Program-made: the position numbers and the translations under genes | Origin: CAZQFV01 sp964613665 | GTDB taxonomy: Bacteria > Chloroflexota > Chloroflexia > DTKN01 | Direction of reading: 5' to 3' | NCBI GenBank assembly: GCA_964613665.1 | Contig: CAZTIG010000043.1 | Location: 1 to 40,302 of the forward strand | DNA length: 40,302 bases | Shown: positions 24,664-31,429 of the stretch, in pieces | How the letters are laid out: each line of letters begins with the position of its first letter | Numbering within the stretch: the stretch's first letter is position 1 | Notes under the pieces: generated by a model | Databases searched by the model: none | What the model was told of the DNA's origin: nothing | The model's input: only the letters and a program-made list of their open reading frames with translations

Positions 24664-26730
24664 ATGGCCCGTGTGGGTGTTTTTGTCTGTCACTGCGGCA
24701 GCAACATCGCCGCCACGGTGGACGTGGCCAGGGTGGCCGAAGAGGCCGCCAAGCTCGACCACGTGGTCTATGCCACCGACTACATGTACATGTGCTCCAC
24801 CCCCGGCCAGGAGCTGATCCAGCAAAAGATCAAGGAGCACCACCTGGACCGGGTGGTGGTGGCGGCCTGCTCACCGCGCATGCACGAGCGCACCTTCCGC
24901 AAGGCCACGGCCCAGGGTGGGCTGAATCCCTACCTGATGGAGCAGGCCAACATCCGCGAGCACGACTCCTGGGTCCACGCCGAGATCCCCGTGGCCACCG
25001 ACAAGGCCATCGAGATCGTGCGCATGGCTGTGGCCAAGGCGGTGGCGCTGGCCCCGCTGGAGGCCGGCGAGGTCGGCATCACCAAGCGCTGCCTGGTGAT
25101 CGGCGGCGGTATCGCTGGGGTACAGGCCGCCCTGGACGTGGCCGAGGCCGGCTACGAGACGGTCATCGTCGAGCGCGAGCCCTCTTTGGGCGGGCACATG
25201 GCCCAATTGGACAAGACATTCCCAACACTTGATTGCTCCGCTTGCATCCTCACCCCCAAGCTGGTCGACGCCGCCCAGCATCCCAAGATCAAGCTGTACA
25301 CCTACTCCGAGGTGGTCGACGTCCAGGGCTATATCGGCAACTTCCAGGTGACGATCAAGCGCAAGGCCCGCTACGTGGACGAGAGCAAGTGCACCGGCTG
25401 CGGCACCTGCTGGAACATCTGCCCACTGCGCCCGCGGCCACAGGAGGACGGCTCGGTCAAGGGCGGGTTCCCGGCCAAGTTCGAGGCCAACATGGGCCGG
25501 CGGGCGGCCATCTACGTGCCCTTTGCCCAGGCCGTGCCGCTGGTGCCGGTGATCGACACGGAGCACTGCACCTGGTTCGTCAAGGACGGCAAGTGCGGCC
25601 TGTGCGCGCTCAAGTGCCCCGCCGGGGCGGTGGACTATACCCAGACGGACGAGCTCGTCACCGAGGCGTTTGGGGCCATCGTCGTGGCCAACGGCTACGA
25701 CCTCTTCGACCCGACCGGCTGCGGCGAGTACGGCTACGGGCGTTACCCGGACGTGATCACCGGGCTGGAGCTGGAGCGGCTGATGAACGCCTCCGGCCCG
25801 ACCCACGGGCACGTCCTGCGCCCCTCCGACGGCCGGCCGCCGAAGACGGTGGTGCTGGTCTCATGCGTCGGTTCGCGCGACAAGCACGTCGGCCGGCCCT
25901 ACTGCTCGGCCATCTGCTGCATGTATCTGGCCAAGCATGCCATCATGCTGAAGGAGCACGACCCCGAGGTCGAGGTCTATAACTTTTACATGGACATCCG
26001 TGCCGGGGGCAAGGACTATGACGAGTTCACCCGGCGGGCCATCGAGCAGTACGACGCCCACTACCTGCGCGGCCGCGTCTCCCAGGTGTACGAGCGCGAC
26101 GGCAAGCTGATCGTCGAGGGCGCCGACACGCTGCTGGGCCGGCCGGTGGAGATCGCCGCCGACCTGGTCGTCCTGGCCACGGGGGTCACGGCGGCGGAAG
26201 GTTCCCGGGAGCTCTTCCAGACGCTGAACATTTCCTACAACCAGTACGACTTTATCAACGAGGCCCATCCCAAGCTGCAGCCGGTCGAGACCAACAGCGA
26301 TGGCATCTTCCTGGCCGGCTGCACCGCCGGGCCCAAGGACATCCCGGCCACGGTGGCCCAGGCCAGCGGCGCCGCGGCCAAGGTGCTGGGGGTGCTTTCC
26401 CACGATGCCCTGGTGGCCAGCCCGATGGTCGCCGAGGTCGACGAGCGCGAGTGCGTCGGCTGCAACCTGTGCGTGACGATCTGTCCCTACAAGGCCATCG
26501 AGCTGGTCAAGACGCGCCGGGGCAAGACGGTGGCTCACGTCAACCCCACCGTGTGCAAGGGCTGCGGCCTCTGCGTCAATGCCTGCCGCGGGGCGGCGAT
26601 CAACCTGAAGGGCTTTACCGATCAGCAGCTCGTCGGGCAGGTGGCGGCGCTCTTTGCCGAGCCGCTGGCCGAGCTGCGGAGCGATGCGCCGGAAGCGCTG
26701 AGCGCATCGCTGACAGCTGATCGCTCATAG
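24664..26730 (+). CDS. hdrA: Heterodisulfide reductase subunit A (copy 1), flavin electron-bifurcating subunit
   Basis: A 688-residue HdrA. The N-terminal domain has CHCGSNIAA, MCSTPGQE and ACSPRMHERTF. The FAD site is IGGGIAGVQAALDVAEAGY (about 142-160). The Hdr-specific cysteine motif DCSACILTPK follows at about 192. [4Fe-4S] motifs are CTGCGTCWNIC, CGLCALKCP, and a C-terminal two-cluster ferredoxin (CVGCNLCVTICP; CKGCGLCVNAC). HdrA is the flavin bifurcation centre, splitting electron pairs between ferredoxin and HdrBC. The C-terminal tail LTADRS is encoded by a palindromic repeat. Position 193-195, where the second HdrA carries selenocysteine, is an ordinary cysteine here but is written with codons unusual for this gene. 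Confidence 0.95.
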   Translation: MARVGVFVCHCGSNIAATVDVARVAEEAAKLDHVVYATDYMYMCSTPGQELIQQKIKEHHLDRVVVAACSPRMHERTFRKATAQGGLNPYLMEQANIREHDSWVHAEIPVATDKAIEIVRMAVAKAVALAPLEAGEVGITKRCLVIGGGIAGVQAALDVAEAGYETVIVEREPSLGGHMAQLDKTFPTLDCSACILTPKLVDAAQHPKIKLYTYSEVVDVQGYIGNFQVTIKRKARYVDESKCTGCGTCWNICPLRPRPQEDGSVKGGFPAKFEANMGRRAAIYVPFAQAVPLVPVIDTEHCTWFVKDGKCGLCALKCPAGAVDYTQTDELVTEAFGAIVVANGYDLFDPTGCGEYGYGRYPDVITGLELERLMNASGPTHGHVLRPSDGRPPKTVVLVSCVGSRDKHVGRPYCSAICCMYLAKHAIMLKEHDPEVEVYNFYMDIRAGGKDYDEFTRRAIEQYDAHYLRGRVSQVYERDGKLIVEGADTLLGRPVEIAADLVVLATGVTAAEGSRELFQTLNISYNQYDFINEAHPKLQPVETNSDGIFLAGCTAGPKDIPATVAQASGAAAKVLGVLSHDALVASPMVAEVDERECVGCNLCVTICPYKAIELVKTRRGKTVAHVNPTVCKGCGLCVNACRGAAINLKGFTDQQLVGQVAALFAEPLAELRSDAPEALSASLTADRS

Positions 26731-26737
26731 CTGTCAG
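26680..26737. repeat. Two consecutive hairpins at the hdrA1 3' end
   Basis: AGCGATGCGC (26680-26689) pairs with GCGCATCGCT (26702-26711). CTGACAGCT (26710-26718) pairs with AGCTGTCAG (26729-26737). Both arms are perfect. The stop codon lies within the second hairpin. There is no T-run, so mRNA processing or stability is more likely than termination. Confidence 0.7.
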
Positions 26738-26763
26738 CCAATCATCCGACTCGGAGGTCGTGG

Positions 26764-27195
26764 ATGGCCGATCCTTTCGAACCACGCATCGTCGGCTTTC
26801 TCTGCAACTGGTGCAGCTACGCCGGGGCCGACCTGGCCGGGACATCCCGGCTGAGCTACGCGCCAAACATCCGTATCATCCGCGTGCCCTGCTCCGGGCG
26901 GGTGGACCCCATGCTGGCCATGAAGGCCTTTATGGAGGGCGCGGATGGGGTGATCGTGCTGGGCTGCCATCCTGGCGACTGCCACTACCGCGAGGGCAAC
27001 TACTACGAACGCCGTCGGCTGGTCCTGTTCCACCGGCTGCTGGAGTTCTTTGGGCTGGAACGGGAACGGTTCCACCTGGACTGGGTCTCGGCCTCGGAGG
27101 GAGCTCGCTTTTCGGATGTGGTCACCCGCTTCACCGAGCAGGTGCGGGCGCTGGGGCCGCGGGTGCGGCCGGAGGAAGCGCTCTCTAAAAGCTGA
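26764..27195 (+). CDS. flxD: MvhD/FlxD-like hydrogenase iron-sulfur subunit
   Basis: A 143-residue MvhD-family protein with a [2Fe-2S] cluster. Typical motifs are FLCNWCSYAGAD (about 12-23), RVPCSGRVDP (about 41-50) and GCHPGDCHYREGN (about 68-80). It passes electrons from the input module to HdrA. It lies directly after hdrA, as in MvhD-HdrA and Flx-Hdr loci. GGAGG is about seven nt before the ATG. The last codons (ALSKS, stop) run into the 27191-27232 palindrome. Confidence 0.93.
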   Translation: MADPFEPRIVGFLCNWCSYAGADLAGTSRLSYAPNIRIIRVPCSGRVDPMLAMKAFMEGADGVIVLGCHPGDCHYREGNYYERRRLVLFHRLLEFFGLERERFHLDWVSASEGARFSDVVTRFTEQVRALGPRVRPEEALSKS

Positions 27196-27232
27196 AGGTT
27201 GAAAGTTGAAAGTTGAACGCCCAACCTTCAGC
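27191..27232. repeat. Palindrome with internal TTGAAAG tandem, flxD-flxC spacer
   Basis: GCTGAAGGTTG (27191-27201) and CAACCTTCAGC (27222-27232) are perfect 11-bp arms. The 20-nt loop repeats GTTGAAA. The flxD stop codon (TGA 27193-27195) lies in the left arm. Confidence 0.75.
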
Positions 27233-27253
27233 GGTGTACACAGGAGGGGCACC

Positions 27254-28087
27254 TTGGATTATACGGACGAAATCCGGCGCGTTGCCCGCGAGCTCTTGGA
27301 GAGCGGGCAGGTGGGCCGCGTGATCGGGTACGAGGAGGGGCGGCGCGGCACGGTGCGGCCCTTGGTGGCTCGCACGGTCGAGGAGGCCGGCCGGCTGCTC
27401 TTTGACCAGCGCTGCGTGCACAACCTGGCCCTCTACCTGCTCGACTTCAAGCCGCAGGGCGGGCCGGAGATGCCCGCCGTGGCCGTGGTGATGAAGCCGT
27501 GCGACGCCCGCGCCCTCAACGTGCTGGTCCTGGAGCACCAGGTGGACCGCAGCAAGGTCCACGTGATCGGCGTGCACTGCGGCGGCGTGCAGGGGAAAAA
27601 GGCCTGCGCGACCTGCCCGGATCGCGTGCCGCCGACGTACGATACGCTGGTGGGCGAGCCGGCGGAGGCGGTGGCCCCCGCGGCAGCGGACGACCTGGCC
27701 GACCTGCTGGCCAGGCCGCCGGCCGAGCGGCGGGCCTTCTGGGCGGAGCATTTTGCCCGCTGCATCCGCTGCTACGCCTGCCGGCAGGTCTGCCCGCTGT
27801 GCTACTGCGATGTCTGCATCGCCGAGAAGATGGACCCGCCCTGGGAGAGCATCGCCATCGCCCCAGCGGAGAACGAGTTCTACCACGTGCTGCGGGCCTA
27901 CCACCTGATCGGGCGCTGCGTCCAGTGCGGCGAGTGCGAGCGGGTCTGCCCGATGGGCATCCCGGTCTACCTCTATCAGCGCTTCATGGCCGCCGAGGTT
28001 GAGGAGACCTTTGGCTTCCGCGCCGGGATGGACGCCGAGACGCCGGCGCCGTTCATGACCTTTCGCAAAGAGGAGCTGGAGAAGTAA
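27254..28087 (+). CDS. flxC: FlxC-like 4Fe-4S dicluster protein
   Basis: A 277-residue iron-sulfur protein. The N-terminal part has MKPCDARALNVLVLE (about 83-97), as in FrhB/HydB-like electron-transfer proteins, then CGGVQGKKACATCPDR. The C-terminal half has cysteine motifs CIRCYACRQVCPLCYCDVC (about 173-191) and CVQCGECERVCPMGIP (about 223-238). In Flx-Hdr loci, the FlxB and FlxC proteins link the NAD(P)H flavoprotein to HdrA through FlxD. The TTG at 27254 is chosen because AGGAGG lies six nt upstream; the ATG at 27206 would fall inside the palindromic repeat. Confidence 0.8.
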   Translation: MDYTDEIRRVARELLESGQVGRVIGYEEGRRGTVRPLVARTVEEAGRLLFDQRCVHNLALYLLDFKPQGGPEMPAVAVVMKPCDARALNVLVLEHQVDRSKVHVIGVHCGGVQGKKACATCPDRVPPTYDTLVGEPAEAVAPAAADDLADLLARPPAERRAFWAEHFARCIRCYACRQVCPLCYCDVCIAEKMDPPWESIAIAPAENEFYHVLRAYHLIGRCVQCGECERVCPMGIPVYLYQRFMAAEVEETFGFRAGMDAETPAPFMTFRKEELEK

Positions 28088-28120
28088 ACTCGATATTCGA
28101 TTTTCGAGACTCGAATTCCA
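28088..28120. repeat. Short TCGA-rich palindromic repeat, flxC-flxB spacer
   Basis: CTCGA (28089-28093) and TCGAG (28104-28108) plus further TTCGA and TCGAATTC units form overlapping short palindromes, AT-richer than the genes around it. Confidence 0.55.
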
Positions 28121-28134
28121 GAAGAGGTATTGGG

Positions 28135-29139
28135 ATGACGCAAAAGCGCTTGACAGAGGACGAGCTCCTCGCCTGGGTGGGCAGTCTGCTGAAGGATCAG
28201 CGGGTCATCGCCCCGGTGCGACAGGAGGAGGGCTCCTTCCTGCAGGAGATCGCCTCCGCTGCCGAGGTGGACCTGGCGGTGGGCCGGCCGATCAACAGCA
28301 TCAAGGAGTTCTTCTTCCCGGCGACAGAGACGATCGTGCGGATTCACCGCGGAAAGACGGCGGCCACCCTGGAGATCCCGGAGGCCGGCCGGCCGCAGGT
28401 GCTCTTTGCCGTGCGCCCCTGCGATGCCGCCGCGCTGACCTCGATGGACGCCCTCTTCCTGGGCGACCCGGCCGACGTGTACTGGACGGAGCGCCGACGC
28501 AACACGGCCCTCGTCGGGCTGGCCTGCATGCGCGTGCCCACCCCGGAGTGCTTCTGCACCACCGTGGGCGGCTCGCCCATCGGGACAGCCAACATGGACG
28601 TGGTCCTGTACGCCGACGGGGAGGGCTATGTCGGCGAGGCCCTGACCGAGCGCGGGGAGGCGCTGCTGGCGCAGGCCGGCGGGGTGGCGCCGGAGCAGCC
28701 GTTTGTGCCGCAGGCGCCAGAGCTGGCTCCTTTCCCTTGCCCCGCGCCGGAGGAGTGGGTGCGAGTCTTTAACGACGACTACTGGCAGCGGCTGGGCGAG
28801 CGCTGCCTGGGCTGCAAGATCTGCACCTACAACTGCCCGACCTGCTACTGCTTCGACATCCGCGACCGCGGGGCCGGGGGCGAAGTGGAGCGGCTGCGGG
28901 CCTGGGACGCCTGCACCTCCAAGCACTACGCCGTCGAGGCCAGCGGTCACGATCCCCGGCCCACCCGCGGGGCGCGCCTGCGCAACCGCTTCTTCCACAA
29001 GTACTACTACTTTCCCTGGCGCTACCACGGCACGGTCCTCTGCAGCGGCTGCGGGCGCTGCGTGGCGCAGTGCCCAGTGAACATCGACCTGACCGAGGTG
29101 CTGGAGGAAGTCGCCGCCCGGGCTAGCTCTGGAGGGTAA
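28135..29139 (+). CDS. flxB: FlxB-like 4Fe-4S dicluster electron-transfer protein (HydB paralogue)
   Basis: A 334-residue protein of the hydrogenase-beta / FlxB type. The motifs FAVRPCDAAAL (about 87-97) and GLACMRVPTPECFCTT (about 126-141) match the HydB pattern. Two cluster sites follow: CLGCKICTYNCPTCYC (about 223-238) and CSGCGRCVAQCPVNID (about 302-317). It probably bridges the flavin subunit FlxA and the Hdr core. GAGG lies about nine nt before the ATG. A small membrane-protein gene separates it from flxA. Confidence 0.88.
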   Translation: MTQKRLTEDELLAWVGSLLKDQRVIAPVRQEEGSFLQEIASAAEVDLAVGRPINSIKEFFFPATETIVRIHRGKTAATLEIPEAGRPQVLFAVRPCDAAALTSMDALFLGDPADVYWTERRRNTALVGLACMRVPTPECFCTTVGGSPIGTANMDVVLYADGEGYVGEALTERGEALLAQAGGVAPEQPFVPQAPELAPFPCPAPEEWVRVFNDDYWQRLGERCLGCKICTYNCPTCYCFDIRDRGAGGEVERLRAWDACTSKHYAVEASGHDPRPTRGARLRNRFFHKYYYFPWRYHGTVLCSGCGRCVAQCPVNIDLTEVLEEVAARASSGG

Positions 29140-29163
29140 CGGGTTCGGCCCAAGGAGGGTGTG

Positions 29164-29499
29164 ATGACAGAAGCGAAGCGAACCAGCGTATTGGCCATCG
29201 TCAGCCTGGTCACGGGAGCTGTCGGCATCATCTTGAGCTGCCTGTTCTGGCCGCTGGGCATCGTGCTCGACCTGACCGCCGTTATTCTGGGCATCCTGGG
29301 CCTGGTCGAGGTCAACAAGCAGCCCGGTCTGGAGGGCAAGGCGCTGGCGATCATCGGCATCGTCCTGGGTGGCGTGGGGGTGCTCGCGGCCATCCTCCTG
29401 ACCATCCTCGGGATCGCCGCCCTCGCCCTGCTGGGGCCACAGATCAGGGACATCTTTGAGCAAGTCTACAGCTCGCTCATGCAGACGCCCGTCCCCTGA
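29164..29499 (+). CDS. Small DUF4190-like membrane protein
   Basis: A 111-residue protein with two long hydrophobic hairpin segments (about 10-45, SVLAIVSLVTGAVGIILSC; and about 58-90, ALAIIGIVLGGVGVLAAIL). In between is a GLVEVNKQPGLEGKALA loop, characteristic of DUF4190 proteins. AAGGAGG lies seven nt before ATG 29164. It sits between flxB and flxA, so it is probably co-transcribed with a cytoplasmic enzyme complex. No function is known; a membrane-tethering role would be speculation. Confidence 0.75.
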   Translation: MTEAKRTSVLAIVSLVTGAVGIILSCLFWPLGIVLDLTAVILGILGLVEVNKQPGLEGKALAIIGIVLGGVGVLAAILLTILGIAALALLGPQIRDIFEQVYSSLMQTPVP

Positions 29500-29568
29500 T
29501 GATCAACCCACGCGCGGGGGCGCATTCCCTGGCGAGCCACCCCGCCGTGGTGACGAGGAGATAGCAGA

Positions 29569-30399
29569 ATGGCCAACCCCTTCCTGCCCTACGTGGGCAC
29601 TCTGACAGCGGTACGCGACCTGGCCGCGGGCATCAAGCTCTTCCGCGTGCGTCTGGAGGACGCGGCCGGCCGGGAGGCTTTTGCCGCCTACAGGCCGGGC
29701 CAGTTCGCCTTTCTCTCGGCCTTTGGCGTGGGCGAGGCCCCCTTTGGCCTGGCCGGGACCCCGGCGCGCGGCCCGGAGCTCGAGTTCGGCGTGGCCCGCG
29801 TCGGCACCGTCACCGCCGGCCTGCACGGGCTGGACGAGGGCGCGCCGGTGGGCGTGCGCGGGCCCATGGGCAATCGCTTCCCCATGGAGCAGTTCGGCGG
29901 AAAGAACCTGGTCATCATCGGCGGGGGCATCGGCCTGGCGCCGCTGCGCCCGGTCGTCCAGTACGCCCAGGACCACCGCGGCGACTACGGCCACATCACC
30001 ATGCTGGTGGCGGCGCGCGCGCCGGACCTGCTGGTCTTCCGGGAGGAGTACGACGACTGGCAGGCCACGCCCGACAGCGAGTTCCACCTCACCGTGGACG
30101 CGGGCGACGAGACCTGGAGCGGCAACGTCGGTCTGGTGACCGAGCTGCAGGCCCGCGTGGCGCCTTCGCCCAAGGACGCCGTGGCCATCACCTGCGGCCC
30201 GCCGATCATGATCAAGTTCGTCATCCAGCTCCTGCAGAAGCAGGGCTTCCGCCCGGAGCAGATCTACACCACGCTGGAGATGAAGATGAAGTGCGGCCTG
30301 GGCAAGTGCGGCCGCTGCAACATCGGCGAGCGCTACGTCTGCGTCGACGGGCCGGTTTTTTGCCACGCCGACATCCTGCGCTTCATCGACAGCTTCTAG
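29569..30399 (+). CDS. flxA: FlxA-like FAD/NAD(P)-binding oxidoreductase subunit
   Basis: A 276-residue ferredoxin-reductase-like protein. The FAD region contains RPGQFAFLSAFGVGEAPFG (about 43-61), and the nucleotide-binding domain starts at IIGGGIGLAPLRP. TCGPPIMIKF follows. The C-terminal [2Fe-2S] ligands are CGLGKCGRC plus YVCVDG. It feeds electrons from NAD(P)H into FlxBCD-HdrABC, completing the module known from sulfate reducers as Flox/Flx-Hdr. It is a clear paralogue of HydG. The operon appears to end here. Confidence 0.9.
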   Translation: MANPFLPYVGTLTAVRDLAAGIKLFRVRLEDAAGREAFAAYRPGQFAFLSAFGVGEAPFGLAGTPARGPELEFGVARVGTVTAGLHGLDEGAPVGVRGPMGNRFPMEQFGGKNLVIIGGGIGLAPLRPVVQYAQDHRGDYGHITMLVAARAPDLLVFREEYDDWQATPDSEFHLTVDAGDETWSGNVGLVTELQARVAPSPKDAVAITCGPPIMIKFVIQLLQKQGFRPEQIYTTLEMKMKCGLGKCGRCNIGERYVCVDGPVFCHADILRFIDSF

Positions 30400-30401
30400 C
30401 C

Positions 30402-30466
30402 GGGGCCGGCCCCGCTCGAGCAGAGGCCCGACAGAATCCGTCGCCACCAGGGAGATAGCGACGGAT
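30402..30466. terminator. Inverted repeats after flxA, possible operon end
   Basis: GGGGCCGGCCCC (30402-30413) is a perfect palindrome just after the flxA stop. ATCCGTCGC (30436-30444) and GCGACGGAT (30458-30466) are perfect 9-bp arms. Neither is followed by a T-run, so termination is uncertain. The second could be an operator for the next gene. Confidence 0.4.
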
Positions 30467-30488
30467 CTCGTCAACATCGCATCCCCGC

Positions 30489-30517
30489 TTGACAGATTCC
30501 GTGAATCGTGATAGAAT
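30489..30517 (+). promoter_or_regulatory. Sigma70-type promoter of the Lrp-receiver gene with palindrome between -35 and -10
   Basis: TTGACA (30489-30494), a 17-nt spacer and TAGAAT (30512-30517) with TGA before it. The spacer contains the palindrome GATTC-CGT-GAATC (30495-30507), placed as a repressor operator would be. Autoregulation by the Lrp-like product is a natural guess. Confidence 0.75.
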
Positions 30518-30556
30518 GCTCCTTGGAATTGTCCTTTTTGGCACAAAGAGGTGCCC

Positions 30557-31429
30557 ATGGTTCGCCCCGACGCGCTTGACCGCCAGATCATCGCCCTCCT
30601 GCAGCGTGATGGCCGTACTCCCTATGCCGAGCTTGCCCGTGCCCTGGGGGTGAGCGAGGCGACGGCGCGTCGTCGCCTGGCGCGGCTGCTCGCCGAGGGC
30701 GTGGTCGAGGTGGTGGCCTGCGTCGAGCCGGGTCGGGTCGGGTTGGCGGTCGAAGCCATGATCTACCTCCAGGCCGACCTGGACAAGCTCACCCAGATCG
30801 GCCAGAAGCTGGCGGCCATGCCCGAGGTGCGCGAGGTGGTGTACACCTCGGGCGGCCACGACCTGGTCCTGCGGGTGGTGCTCCCGTCCGGCGATGGCCT
30901 GCTGCCGTTCCTGACCCGGCACGTGGCGCCGATCCCGGGGATCAAGGGCACCCAAACCTCGTACGTGCTGCGCACCGAGAAGCGGCTGCACGATTGGCAA
31001 CTGACCGAGCTGCCGGCAGAGGGCCGGCCGGCAGCTCCCTCCGCCCAGGTCCTGCTGGTGGACGACGATGCCGACTTCGTGGCCGCGGCCCGGATGGTGC
31101 TGGAGGCCGCGGGCTACCAGGTGGTCGTGGTCTGCAACGGCCGCGAGGCCCTGGCCTGCCTGCGCGCGCAGACGCCGGACCTGGTTCTGCTGGACCTGAT
31201 GATGGAGTCGCCGCTGGCCGGCCTGGAGGTGGCCCAGGCGCTGGCGGCGCAGGGAAGTGGCCGGCCGGTGCCTGTCCTGGCCATCTCGGCCATCCGTTCC
31301 ACCGAGTGGGCCGGCAAGCTGCCGGCGCCGGCCGATCTGCCCCTGGCCGGTTTCATCGACAAGCCGATCGTTCCGGCGGTCCTGTTGGACCAGGTCCGGC
31401 GCATCGTCGAGGGTCACCGTGCGGATTGA
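30557..31429 (+). CDS. Lrp/AsnC-type regulator fused to a C-terminal receiver domain
   Basis: A 290-residue protein with an unusual order. Residues about 3-60 are an AsnC-type winged helix-turn-helix (DALDRQIIALLQRDGRTPYA, then LGVSEATARRRLARL). About 65-150 is the RAM ligand/oligomerisation domain. After a short linker, about 160-288 is a REC domain with acidic pair DDD, phospho-acceptor Asp213 in LLDLMMESPLAG, Ser in AISAIR and Lys in DKPIV. In ordinary response regulators the receiver is N-terminal. The ATG at 30557 has AAAGAGG five nt upstream; GTG 30551 overlaps that site. The stop overlaps the histidine kinase start at 31419, so the two form a translationally coupled pair. Confidence 0.85.
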   Translation: MVRPDALDRQIIALLQRDGRTPYAELARALGVSEATARRRLARLLAEGVVEVVACVEPGRVGLAVEAMIYLQADLDKLTQIGQKLAAMPEVREVVYTSGGHDLVLRVVLPSGDGLLPFLTRHVAPIPGIKGTQTSYVLRTEKRLHDWQLTELPAEGRPAAPSAQVLLVDDDADFVAAARMVLEAAGYQVVVVCNGREALACLRAQTPDLVLLDLMMESPLAGLEVAQALAAQGSGRPVPVLAISAIRSTEWAGKLPAPADLPLAGFIDKPIVPAVLLDQVRRIVEGHRAD

